This document shows, in pieces, positions 52,625 through 60,444 of a DNA stretch of 64,000 nt. Each line of letters starts with the position of its first letter. The first letter of the stretch is position 1. Under the pieces are notes generated by a model that made no database searches, was not told the origin of the DNA, and saw only the letters and a list, made by a program, of their open reading frames with translations. The stretch comes from Fredinandcohnia onubensis. Its GTDB lineage: Bacteria > Bacillota > Bacilli > Bacillales > Bacillaceae_L. The stretch spans positions 503,954 to 567,953 of the forward strand of contig NZ_NSEB01000004.1 in NCBI RefSeq assembly GCF_002734215.1, read 5' to 3'. The translations under genes were made by a program, and so were the position numbers.

Positions 52625-53641
52625 ATGAAATTTGAACTACTAATTGAAGAAACAAGGGCTGGTTTACTTGAAAATGTTCATATTGGGATGATTTGTGGGG
52701 TTAATGAACTTTTCGAAATAAAATATGAGATCGGTGACACAGAACATTATACTTATTTCCGTTCAGCCGCCAAACCAATTCAAGCATTACCAGTATTTCT
52801 ATCAAATATTATATCGAAATATAATCTAACAAGGGAAGAGGCTACACTGTTTACTGCTTCTCATCGGGGTGAAACATATCATATTGAGGCTCTTGAATCA
52901 TTGCTAAAGAAGCTCCCGATTAAAGAGGAGGATTTGTTCTGCCCACCTTCTTACCCTTTAAATGTATTTCCAAGAGAGGAAATGCTAAAGAAGGGAATAA
53001 AAAAGAGAAGACTTTACCACAACTGCTCTGGTAAACATATGGGATTTTTAGCTGTTTGTCGTGAAATGGGCTATCCAGTTAAGGGATATTGGGAAGCGGA
53101 TCATCCCCTCCAGCAACACATATTAAGTGTTCTTTCTACTCTCTCGGAGGTACCAATCTCTGATATAAAGATTGGGACTGACGGATGTGGAGTACCTGTA
53201 TTTGCTATTCCGTTGAAAAACATGGCTATCACGTATCTAAAGCTTGCATGCCCCGATTTGATTGATTCTCCTAATTTAAAAGAAGCAGTAAAACAAATGA
53301 CGAGTATAATGAATGATCATCCAAGGATGGTTGCATCCAATCAGTTTATTTGCACGACTTTGCTAGAAGATACAAACATTGTAGCAAAGGGTGGTGCTCA
53401 GGGTGTTTACTGCATTGGATTAAAAAAAGAAAAAATTGGATTTGCTTTAAAAGTAGCGAATGGATCTGAGGATGTTTGGCCAAACATAGTTGCCGCCATC
53501 TTGGAACAAATCAATTACTCTAACAAAGAAACAATTCATAGATTGAAAGCATTAAAACCTTCACTCATAAAAAATGACTCAGGGGTTGAAGTTGGGAGTA
53601 TTAGGGAAGCATTTACACTAAAGGCCTTTTCTTACAGGTAA
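52625..53641 (+). CDS. asparaginase, ReAV-like (asparaginase II family, PF06089)
   Basis: A 338-residue protein. The residues known to matter in the Rhizobium etli ReAV enzyme are all present, shifted by one: Ser47 and Lys50 in YFRSAAKPIQ, Ser79 in TASHRGE, Cys134 and Lys137 in HNCSGKHMG. GTDGCGVPVFAIPL follows near residue 190. It hydrolyses L-asparagine, or possibly another beta-amide of aspartate, to aspartate and ammonia in the cytosol. It lies 39 bases behind the ROK regulator gene in a glycan cluster. A role on glycosyl-asparagine breakdown products is speculative. Confidence 0.87.
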   Translation: MKFELLIEETRAGLLENVHIGMICGVNELFEIKYEIGDTEHYTYFRSAAKPIQALPVFLSNIISKYNLTREEATLFTASHRGETYHIEALESLLKKLPIKEEDLFCPPSYPLNVFPREEMLKKGIKKRRLYHNCSGKHMGFLAVCREMGYPVKGYWEADHPLQQHILSVLSTLSEVPISDIKIGTDGCGVPVFAIPLKNMAITYLKLACPDLIDSPNLKEAVKQMTSIMNDHPRMVASNQFICTTLLEDTNIVAKGGAQGVYCIGLKKEKIGFALKVANGSEDVWPNIVAAILEQINYSNKETIHRLKALKPSLIKNDSGVEVGSIREAFTLKAFSYR

Positions 53642-53648
53642 AAGAACG

Positions 53649-53691
53649 CACAGCCTAACCTTTAAATGAGGTTGACTGTGTTTTTTTTTTT
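53649..53691 (+). terminator. Rho-independent terminator after the asparaginase gene
   Basis: CACAG...AACCT pairs with AGGTT...CTGTG (two five-base stems separated by a small internal loop), followed by eleven T. Confidence 0.82.
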
Positions 53692-53798
53692 GAAAAATAT
53701 CATATAAATAATATAAGGTATTTGAAGCACAGTAGAGTTGAGTTCTCCCCTCAAAAAACTATCCACAACCCCAAAAATCTTGATACAATAGGGACAGA

Positions 53799-53855
53799 GG
53801 GACAGGTCCCTTGTTCCAAAATTATTACCTGAAGTGGGACAAGGGACCTGTCCCC
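53799..53855. repeat. long palindromic element with GGGACAGGTCCC-type arms
   Basis: The 20 bases at 53799-53818 are complementary to 53835-53854 except for one G-T pair, loop 16. Each arm is itself partly palindromic (GGGACAGGTCCC; GGGACCTGTCCC). The type is reminiscent of interspersed Bacillus repeats. It lies 32 bases before the sensor kinase start. Confidence 0.75.
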
Positions 53856-53886
53856 GCGACCCACAGTCTCAAAAAGGAGCATGTTT

Positions 53887-55623
53887 ATGTTCGTATTGTT
53901 GATTACGATGTTGGAGCGGTTAGGGATTATTGTTGCAATCGCTTTTATTTTGACGAGATTGAAGTTTTTTAGAGGGATGATGTATCAGGAGGAGCTGAAC
54001 CGCTGGCAGAAGCTTGTGGCGATTGTCTTCTTTGGTTTTTTTGGAATCATCGGTACGTATACTGGTTTAAGCCTGAATACGGAAAGTTTGCAGCTTGACC
54101 GGTGGGCATCTGCTTTAACCACTGATGAGGCCTTAGCGAATTCACGGGTAATTGGCGTTGTGCTTGCGGGCCTTCTTGGAGGCTACAAGGTTGGTTTAGG
54201 AGCGGGCCTAATTGCAGGAATTCATCGCTTTACCTTGGGTGGGTTTACTGCATTTTCCTGTGGCTTTGCATCAATTATTGCTGGTTTTATCTCCGGATAC
54301 TTTTATAAGAAAAATAAACATGTGAAACTGAGTACAGCATTTATTATTGCAGCCTCTGCGGAAGCACTTCAAATGCTGGTTATTTTACTCTTCTCGCGCC
54401 CGTTTGAAAAGGCATGGGCTTTAGTTGAGATCATTGGAATTCCGATGATTTTAGCAAATGGTCTAGGCTGTGCGCTTTTCCTTATGATTATTAAAAGTGT
54501 TATTAATGAGGGAGAACGGGTGGGTGCAGTTCAAGCTCAAAAAACACTGCGGATTGCTGACAAGACGCTCGCTTATTTACGGAACGGTTTGAATCGTGAA
54601 ACAGCTCAGGCTGTTTGCCATATTATTCAGGATGAAATTCAAGCTACAGCTGTCTCGATGACAAACACGAACGAAATCCTAGCGCATGTGGGTCTTGGCC
54701 ATGACCACCACCGTTCACAAATGCCTATACAAACACAAATTACACAGGAAGTTATTTATAACGGAAAAATTGTAATCGCAAACAAAAAGATGATTCAATG
54801 TCGAGATGAGGATTGTCCACTTGGTGCCGCTGTGATTGCGCCCTTAAAACGTAGAGAAGAAACGATTGGGACGTTAAAATTCTATTTCCGTTCTGAAAAA
54901 GAAATTACACCTGTTGTCACAGAGCTAATCTCTGGATTAAGTTCCCTTTTAAGTAATCAGCTTGAAATTGCGGAGGCGGACAAGGCATTTCAGCTTGCTA
55001 AAGAAGCGGAAATCAAAGTGCTTCAAGCCCAAATCAGTCCGCATTTTCTGTTTAATACATTAAATACGATTCTCTCTTTAGTAAGGAGAGACCCAACAAA
55101 AGCTAGAAAACTACTCGTTTCTTTATCACATTTCTTACGTCAGAACTTATCCGTAACGACACAAAATGTAACAACTTTAGAGCAGGAATTACGGCAGGTT
55201 CGAGCTTATTTAGAAATTGAGGAAACAAGGTTTGTAGATAAATTGAAGGTATCATATAAGGTAGAGGAAGCTGCTTTGTATCAGCATATTCCACCACTTA
55301 CCCTCCAGCCGATTGTAGAAAATGCAATCAAGCATGGCATGAAGAATCGTGATGGAGACTTTCAGGTCAGTATTTCCATTCAAAGAGGGAATGACTGTGT
55401 TTATGTAAAGGTTGAGGATAATGGAATGGGAATGAGTAAAGAACGTGCTAGGGAAATTTGCGTTACCCCCATCAAGTCAGAAAAAGGTAGTGGTGTCGCT
55501 TTATATAATGTGAATAGAAGACTCACGATGCATTTTGGTGAAAAGTCCGCATTAGCAATTAAAAGCGAAGTAAATAAGGGAACGGAAATCGCGTTTTCAA
55601 TCCCACTTACGGAGGCTATATAA
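53887..55623 (+). CDS. LytS-family sensor histidine kinase (BtsS-like, probable pyruvate sensor)
   Basis: A 578-residue membrane kinase. Residues 1-190 form the 5TMR_LYT sensor (MLERLGIIVAIAFILTRLKFF; GLLGGYKVGLGAGLIAGIHRFTLGG). A GAF-like domain spans about 215-345. The HisKA_7TM-type motif QISPHFLFNTLNTI has its His near residue 386, and the HATPase domain has NAIKHGM near 480. ATG 53887 has AAGGAG 7 bases upstream; ATG 53881 is too close to that site. It overlaps nothing but is 1 base from the response regulator gene. The adjacent CstA transporter suggests pyruvate sensing. Confidence 0.9.
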   Translation: MFVLLITMLERLGIIVAIAFILTRLKFFRGMMYQEELNRWQKLVAIVFFGFFGIIGTYTGLSLNTESLQLDRWASALTTDEALANSRVIGVVLAGLLGGYKVGLGAGLIAGIHRFTLGGFTAFSCGFASIIAGFISGYFYKKNKHVKLSTAFIIAASAEALQMLVILLFSRPFEKAWALVEIIGIPMILANGLGCALFLMIIKSVINEGERVGAVQAQKTLRIADKTLAYLRNGLNRETAQAVCHIIQDEIQATAVSMTNTNEILAHVGLGHDHHRSQMPIQTQITQEVIYNGKIVIANKKMIQCRDEDCPLGAAVIAPLKRREETIGTLKFYFRSEKEITPVVTELISGLSSLLSNQLEIAEADKAFQLAKEAEIKVLQAQISPHFLFNTLNTILSLVRRDPTKARKLLVSLSHFLRQNLSVTTQNVTTLEQELRQVRAYLEIEETRFVDKLKVSYKVEEAALYQHIPPLTLQPIVENAIKHGMKNRDGDFQVSISIQRGNDCVYVKVEDNGMGMSKERAREICVTPIKSEKGSGVALYNVNRRLTMHFGEKSALAIKSEVNKGTEIAFSIPLTEAI

Positions 55624-55624
55624 A

Positions 55625-56356
55625 ATGGAAACAAAAATTAAAACACTCATTGTTGATGATGAATTATATAGTCGTGATGAACTGTCACATCTCTTAGAGG
55701 CGCATCCATCCATTCAAATAGTCGGGGAAGCAGATTCAGGAGAGGCGGCTATTTTAAAAGCGATTCAACTTCAACCAGATGTTGTCTTTTTAGATGTAGA
55801 AATGCCAAAGGTTAACGGAATGGATGCAGCAAAGGCCCTTTTGGAATTAAAAAAGTCACCACTCATTGTGTTTGCAACCGCCTACCCGGAATTTGCTGTG
55901 GAAGCATTCCGTTTTAATGCAATTGACTACTTATTAAAGCCATTTGATGAGGAACAACTAGAAGAAACAGTAAAAAGGATCGAAAAACATTTCCAAACAT
56001 CTGATGAAAGGGAAAAAGGAAAGCAAACTGGGAAATTAGCGATTGATTCAAGCGGTGAGATTATCTATCTTGAGCCCAAGGATATTTTATACATTGTAAG
56101 AGATGAAAAAGTAACCAAGCTCATAACTAAGATGGGAGAATACGAGACAAAAATACAGCTGAAAGATTTGGAAAGCAGACTTGAATCATTCGGGTTCTTC
56201 CGCATTCATAAAAGCTTCCTTGTCAATTTAAAATATGTCACGCGCCTCACTCCGTGGTTTAACGGTGCGTATCAATTGGAAATTGAAGGTAGAAGTGAAC
56301 AGCTCTCAGTTAGTCGAAATTATGTAAAGGCATTAAGAGCGAGCTTAGAAATTTAA
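55625..56356 (+). CDS. LytTR-family response regulator (BtsR-like)
   Basis: A 243-residue regulator with a REC domain (phospho-acceptor Asp57 in VVFLDVEMP; acidic pair DDE at 11-13) and a C-terminal LytTR DNA-binding domain (IIYLEPKDILYIVRDEKVTKL near 142; FFRIHKSFLVNLKYVTRL near 195). It is the partner of the kinase upstream and most likely activates the CstA transporter gene 160 bases downstream, in the manner of E. coli BtsR and BtsT. The ribosome site is GGAGG. Confidence 0.92.
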   Translation: METKIKTLIVDDELYSRDELSHLLEAHPSIQIVGEADSGEAAILKAIQLQPDVVFLDVEMPKVNGMDAAKALLELKKSPLIVFATAYPEFAVEAFRFNAIDYLLKPFDEEQLEETVKRIEKHFQTSDEREKGKQTGKLAIDSSGEIIYLEPKDILYIVRDEKVTKLITKMGEYETKIQLKDLESRLESFGFFRIHKSFLVNLKYVTRLTPWFNGAYQLEIEGRSEQLSVSRNYVKALRASLEI

Positions 56357-56359
56357 ACA

Positions 56360-56424
56360 AAAAGGTAGAAATTTTGCGTTTTAGTTCACAATTTGGACAC
56401 GTTATTGTCGAATTTCTACCTTTT
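56360..56424. repeat. 14-bp inverted repeat between regulator and transporter genes
   Basis: AAAAGGTAGAAATT at 56360-56373 is the exact reverse complement of 56411-56424, 37 bases apart; a small GACA/TGTC stem lies inside. It could be a long-looped terminator or a pair of regulator sites. No strong T tract follows. Confidence 0.55.
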
Positions 56425-56466
56425 AATCTAAAACCCTCCTAAAACTCATTTTAAATATTATAATCA

Positions 56467-56481
56467 TTGTAAACGCATTCA
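56467..56481. promoter_or_regulatory. cre box (CcpA site) upstream of cstA
   Basis: TTGTAAACGCATTCA matches the B. subtilis cre consensus WTGNAANCGNWNNCW at every position and lies 35 bases before the cstA start. Glucose repression of pyruvate or carbon-starvation transporters fits. Confidence 0.7.
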
Positions 56482-56516
56482 TAAAATTATAATTAGAGGG
56501 AATTGGGGGAATTAGA

Positions 56517-57968
56517 ATGATTACCTTTTTAGCAAGTATTGCTTTATTAATCATAGGATACTTTACGTATGGTAAATATGTGGAAAAAGTATTCGGAGTG
56601 AAGGAAGAACGTACGACACCAGCGTATGTAAATGCTGATGGTGTGGACTATATTCCAATGAGCACAAAGAAAAACTCGTTGATTCAGTTACTTAATATTG
56701 CAGGTACTGGGCCAGTATTCGGACCTATAATGGGAGCGCTTTACGGACCGGTCGCATTCATTTGGATCGTAGTTGGCTGTATTTTTGCTGGTGCGGTTCA
56801 TGACTATTTAACTGGTATGATTTCTATACGTAACAAAGGGGCTCACTTACCAGAGCTTGCAACTAAGTTTTTAGGGAAAGCAATGAAACACGTTGTAAAT
56901 GCTTTTGCTGTTTTACTTTTACTATTAGTTGGAACCGTTTTCGTTTCAACTCCAGCAAGTCTATTAAATCTATTATTAGATGGAAAAGTTGCTTTAGGAA
57001 TTCTGATTGCTGCCATTTTCATCTATTACATCTTGGCAACTTTATTGCCAGTAGATAAAATTATCGGTCGTCTTTATCCATGGTTTGGAGCAATCCTTTT
57101 AATCAGTGCTGTAGGAATCGGTATTGGTTTAATAGTTAAAGGAGCACCAATTCCAGAACTTTCATTATCAAATTTCCATCCTGATAATGCACCAATTTTC
57201 CCACTACTATTCTTTACAATCACTTGTGGTGCTTTATCCGGATTCCATGCGACACAAACACCAATTATTTCACGTACGACACAAAAGGAAAGCCAAGGTC
57301 GTAAAATTTTCTACGGTATGATGATTGCTGAAGGGATCATCGCCATGATTTGGGCAGCAGCAGCAATGAGCTTATTCGATGGTTATGGTGGTTTACAAGA
57401 ACTTCTTGCAGCAGGCGGACCAGGAGCAATTGTAAGTGAAGTTTCAACATTAATGCTTGGTGCTGTTGGTGGAACACTTGCAGTTCTAGGGGTTATCGTA
57501 TTACCAATCACTTCTGGTGATACTGCATTCCGTAGTGCTCGTATGATTATAGCTGAATATATTAATATGGCGCAAAAGAAAATGTCTAGCCGTTTATGGA
57601 TTGCTGTTCCATTATTTGCAATCTCAGTTGTATTAACTCAAATTGACTTCAATATCCTTTGGAGATACTTTAGCTGGGCGAACCAAGCTACAGCCGTAAT
57701 TGCCTTGTTTGTAGGTGCAATGTACCTATACATTGCGAAAAAGAACTACTGGATCTCACTAATTCCAGGAACATTCATGCTTATCATGGTAATCACGTAT
57801 ATCCTAAATGCACAAATCGGTTTCCGATTACCAATGAACATTGCTTGGTACGGTGGTTTCGCAGGAACTGCAATACTACTTGTATTATTCTTCCGTCAGG
57901 CTAAGAAGTTAAGAGCAGCAAATCTTCCGCTTGAAGTAGATATCTCAGACTATAACCGGGTGGCTTAA
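56517..57968 (+). CDS. cstA: CstA-family transporter (probable pyruvate or peptide uptake)
   Basis: A 483-residue integral membrane protein of the carbon starvation family, with about 12-13 hydrophobic segments. Hallmarks are YVNADGVDYIPMSTKKNSLIQLLNIAGTGPVFGPI near residue 35, GCIFAGAVHDYLTGMISIRNKG near 82 and GALSGFHATQTPIISRTTQKE near 240. It is shorter than E. coli CstA/BtsT (about 700 residues) and belongs to the compact form. The gene stands behind a LytS/LytTR pair and a cre box, like BtsT pyruvate transporters. The ribosome site is GGGGGAA. Confidence 0.9.
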   Translation: MITFLASIALLIIGYFTYGKYVEKVFGVKEERTTPAYVNADGVDYIPMSTKKNSLIQLLNIAGTGPVFGPIMGALYGPVAFIWIVVGCIFAGAVHDYLTGMISIRNKGAHLPELATKFLGKAMKHVVNAFAVLLLLLVGTVFVSTPASLLNLLLDGKVALGILIAAIFIYYILATLLPVDKIIGRLYPWFGAILLISAVGIGIGLIVKGAPIPELSLSNFHPDNAPIFPLLFFTITCGALSGFHATQTPIISRTTQKESQGRKIFYGMMIAEGIIAMIWAAAAMSLFDGYGGLQELLAAGGPGAIVSEVSTLMLGAVGGTLAVLGVIVLPITSGDTAFRSARMIIAEYINMAQKKMSSRLWIAVPLFAISVVLTQIDFNILWRYFSWANQATAVIALFVGAMYLYIAKKNYWISLIPGTFMLIMVITYILNAQIGFRLPMNIAWYGGFAGTAILLVLFFRQAKKLRAANLPLEVDISDYNRVA

Positions 57969-58118
57969 ATGGGTTGCTGTAGTCCTGAATATCGGAAGGT
58001 AGTCGAGGCTCAAGAGCAGAAGGTCAATCAGCAAACGAATGACAAAGTTCCTGTTTGGGGAAAGATTGTGAGCATCTCCATTATTGTTGGAGCCATAATC
58101 GCCTTTGTTCTCTTATAA
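57969..58118 (+). CDS. 49-residue single-span membrane protein coupled to cstA
   Basis: The ATG begins on the base after the cstA stop. The product starts MGCCSPEYRKVVEAQEQ, with vicinal Cys3-Cys4, then a charged 25-residue segment and a C-terminal hydrophobic span (IVSISIIVGAIIAFVLL). Gly2 and the two Cys near the N-terminus could be metal- or redox-active; this is inference. In E. coli, CstA and BtsT have small YbdD/YjiX partners, but this protein does not resemble them. A strong terminator follows 8 bases after the stop, so the reading frame fills the operon end exactly. I do not recognise the family. Confidence 0.8.
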   Translation: MGCCSPEYRKVVEAQEQKVNQQTNDKVPVWGKIVSISIIVGAIIAFVLL

Positions 58119-58125
58119 ATGAATC

Positions 58126-58167
58126 AAAAGTGTATGCATTCTTTCATGAATGTATGCACTTTTTTTT
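58126..58167 (+). terminator. Rho-independent terminator of the cstA operon
   Basis: AAAAGTGTATGCATTC at 58126-58141 pairs with 58148-58163 (two G-T pairs), loop 6, followed by a T run that begins in the right arm. Confidence 0.92.
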
Positions 58168-58291
58168 ATGTTTGAGAAATATTTCACAAACTTGTTGATT
58201 TCCTATATATGAAATCTTTAGTACTATAAAAGTAATAAAGGATATCTTTCTGCACAAAATATCAGAAGGACACCTAGGGAGGTTCGTACAG

Positions 58292-58588
58292 ATGGAAATG
58301 ACAATCAGTGAAGCAGCTGTAAAATGGTTCAAAGAGGATATAAGTGTAAAAGAAGGGGATAGCGTTCGATTTTATCCAATGTTTTACGGAACAAGCCCAG
58401 TACAAGAAAAGTACTCACTAGCCTTTTCAACGCATGATGAGCCCATCCAAATTCATACAAGTCAAAAGATTGATGACATTGAATTCTATGTAGAAGAGGA
58501 TGACATTTGGTTCTTTAACGGCCATAATCTCATAGTTGACTATAATCCAGATAAAGATGAAATAGAATATCAATACCCAAAACCGTAG
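58292..58588 (+). CDS. HesB/IscA-like fold protein without cysteines (YneR-like)
   Basis: A 98-residue cytosolic protein with the HesB/YadR/YfhF fold: MEMTISEAAVKWFKEDISVKEGDSVRFYPMFYG at the N-terminus and YVEEDDIWFFNGHNLIVDYNP near residue 70. It contains no Cys at all, so it cannot carry an Fe-S cluster in the IscA way; B. subtilis YneR has the same feature. Length is standard. The ribosome site is GGGAGG. Its role is unknown. A hairpin begins at its stop codon. Confidence 0.85.
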   Translation: MEMTISEAAVKWFKEDISVKEGDSVRFYPMFYGTSPVQEKYSLAFSTHDEPIQIHTSQKIDDIEFYVEEDDIWFFNGHNLIVDYNPDKDEIEYQYPKP

Positions 58589-58616
58589 GCTCACGATAAG
58601 TGAGTCTTTACTTATT
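58587..58616 (+). terminator. weak terminator after the HesB-like gene
   Basis: AGGCTCAC at 58587-58594 pairs with GTGAGTCT at 58600-58607 (one G-T pair), loop 5, then a T-rich stretch. Confidence 0.65.
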
Positions 58617-58623
58617 TTTAAGA

Positions 58624-58639
58624 TGTGATTCGAATCACG
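58624..58639. promoter_or_regulatory. candidate FNR/CRP-family operator upstream of the DUF438 gene
   Basis: TGTGATTCGAATCACG contains the perfect palindrome GTGATTCGAATCAC and fits the Bacillus Fnr box TGTGA-N6-TCACA except at the last base. It lies 80 bases before the GTG start. Confidence 0.6.
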
Positions 58640-58718
58640 AAACAATTCTTTAAACTATGCTATTTTCAAACATAACAGGTGTTTTTCAATAATGCATAGT
58701 TTGAAAGGAGAAATTCGT

Positions 58719-59942
58719 GTGAGTGAACTTATTAATAACCGTGAACTAAATAAAATCAGTGATCAAGAGCGTGAGGCTCTTATAAGACAAAGCTTTAAAG
58801 ATTTATATAATGGTAAATCTGTTGAAGAGGTAAAATCTCAATTAAAGGATAAAGTGGGCTATATAACGATTGGGGAAGTGTCCAGGCTCCAACATGTGTT
58901 AATGGAGGAAGAAAATATCCAAGCGCATGAAGCTACAGAAATTTGTTCAAAGCATAGGGAGATTTTTAAGGATTTTATAGAAGATACTTTAAATCAACAC
59001 CCAGAAGAACAACCTGGACATCCTGTGTATACGTTTAAGCTTGAAAATAGAGAACTTGAGAAGCTAGTAACTACAATCAAGGAGCATTTGCAAGTATTCG
59101 AAGCAGATGATCATAATGAAAATAGACTGAAGTTACTCGGTGATTGTAATCTTTTACTGGATATCAGAAAGCATTATGAACGAAAAGAACAGCTTCTCTT
59201 CCCATATTTAGAAAAATACGGCATATATGGCCCAACAAATATGATGTGGAAGATTGATGATTTTATTGTAGACGCAATAAAAGATGCAAAAAGAATGCTT
59301 ACCGAATATGTTGGGGATAAACAGTCAGTTGTGGAGGTTATTAACTTTTTTGCCGATCAAATTGACGAAATGATTTATCGCGAAGAAAATATTCTCTTTC
59401 CAATGTCGTTAAATAATTTAACAGAGGACGAATGGTTAAAAATGGCTCATGAAAGCGATGAAATCGGTTTTTGTTTAATTTCTCCGGAAGATTGGAAGCC
59501 TGAGCGAAGTGTGATAGATGACGAGCAAGTGACGTCAAAAGGATTTATTAAAATGGAAACGGGTATCCTGTCCCTTAAACAACTTGAATTACTTCTAAAC
59601 CATTTACCGGTAGATATTACGTTTATTGATAAAGATGATGTCGTTCGCTACTTCTCAAAAGGAAAAGAGCGTATCTTTGCTAGGACGAAGGCTGTGATTG
59701 GCAGAACTGTTCAAAACTGCCATCCGCCTAGAAGTGTTCATGTCGTCGAAAATCTGCTAGATGACTTTAAAGCAGGAAGAAAAGATGTTGAAGATTTCTG
59801 GATCAAAGCAAAAGGCAAATATGTGTATATCCGTTATTTTGCAGTCCGTGATGAGGATGGAGAATATATCGGAACGATGGAATTCTCTCAAAATATTGCT
59901 CCAATCCAGGAAATTGAAGGGGAAAAACGGATTTTATCATAG
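58719..59942 (+). CDS. DUF438 / hemerythrin-like / PAS domain protein
   Basis: A 407-residue cytosolic protein with three parts. A DUF438 domain spans about 1-80 (LIRQSFKDLYNGKSVEEVKSQLK). A hemerythrin-like HHE region spans about 110-240; metal-ligand candidates are H and E in LLDIRKHYERKEQLLFPYL and MIYREENILFPM. A C-terminal PAS domain spans about 285-400 (LLNHLPVDITFIDKDDVVRYFSKGKERIF; VIGRTVQNCHPPRSVHVVENLL). Such proteins are linked to low-oxygen or nitric oxide responses. GTG 58719 follows AAAGGAG by 8 bases. A bidirectional terminator follows. Confidence 0.85.
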   Translation: MSELINNRELNKISDQEREALIRQSFKDLYNGKSVEEVKSQLKDKVGYITIGEVSRLQHVLMEEENIQAHEATEICSKHREIFKDFIEDTLNQHPEEQPGHPVYTFKLENRELEKLVTTIKEHLQVFEADDHNENRLKLLGDCNLLLDIRKHYERKEQLLFPYLEKYGIYGPTNMMWKIDDFIVDAIKDAKRMLTEYVGDKQSVVEVINFFADQIDEMIYREENILFPMSLNNLTEDEWLKMAHESDEIGFCLISPEDWKPERSVIDDEQVTSKGFIKMETGILSLKQLELLLNHLPVDITFIDKDDVVRYFSKGKERIFARTKAVIGRTVQNCHPPRSVHVVENLLDDFKAGRKDVEDFWIKAKGKYVYIRYFAVRDEDGEYIGTMEFSQNIAPIQEIEGEKRILS

Positions 59943-59950
59943 GAAAGTGA

Positions 59951-59982
59951 AAAATGCTGACAGCTCAATGTCAGCATTTTTT
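59951..59982. terminator. bidirectional Rho-independent terminator
   Basis: AAAATGCTGACA at 59951-59962 pairs perfectly with TGTCAGCATTTT at 59969-59980. A and T runs on both sides let it serve the DUF438 gene (plus) and the convergent gene ending at 59981 (minus). Confidence 0.9.
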
Positions 59983-60430
59983 ATGGTACTTTGATAATCT
60001 CTGTAAATGCAACTTCTTCTCCGTTGGCAATAAGAACGCCATGATTGTTTCCATTCAGTGTAACTTTTATTTCGTGCGTACCAGGCGGTAAAACGTCCAG
60101 ATGATAGTATTGCCCATATAAACGATTTACTTTATTCTCGTTCAAATAAATATGAGCATGACCTTCATTGTAGCTGGGTTCCTCAATACCAGCCTTCTTC
60201 GGTTCAAATGTAAAATTTTCAGTTTGAATTTCTAACAACCATGTTCCGGAAGGGTCTTTCATAACTGAACCAGAAATGGTAGGTGCAAGGTGTGAAGGAG
60301 GAATAATGATTTGGTTTTCTTGATGCATCATTTCATGGTTTCCGGCACTAAAGTGGCTGCTTTGATTATGAAAATATACCATCAGTGATACAATCCCAAA
60401 AATAACAAAAAAACTTATGATTCTATACAT
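59981..60430 (-). CDS. membrane-anchored extracytoplasmic protein, 149 residues, unknown function
   Basis: The N-terminus MYRIISFFVIFGIVSLMVYF is a signal anchor without a lipobox. The external part has a His/Met-rich stretch (SSHFSAGNHEMMHQENQ) and then a beta-sandwich-like domain with EGHAHIYLNENKVNRLYGQYYHL and LPPGTHEIKVTLNGNNHGVL. The His and Met content suggests possible copper or other metal binding, which is an inference. It is followed, in its own direction upstream, by the DUF2243 gene 14 bases away, so the two are probably one operon. The ribosome site is AGGAGGCGG. Confidence 0.75.
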   Translation of the reverse strand: MYRIISFFVIFGIVSLMVYFHNQSSHFSAGNHEMMHQENQIIIPPSHLAPTISGSVMKDPSGTWLLEIQTENFTFEPKKAGIEEPSYNEGHAHIYLNENKVNRLYGQYYHLDVLPPGTHEIKVTLNGNNHGVLIANGEEVAFTEIIKVP

Positions 60431-60444
60431 AGCCGCCTCCTAAC

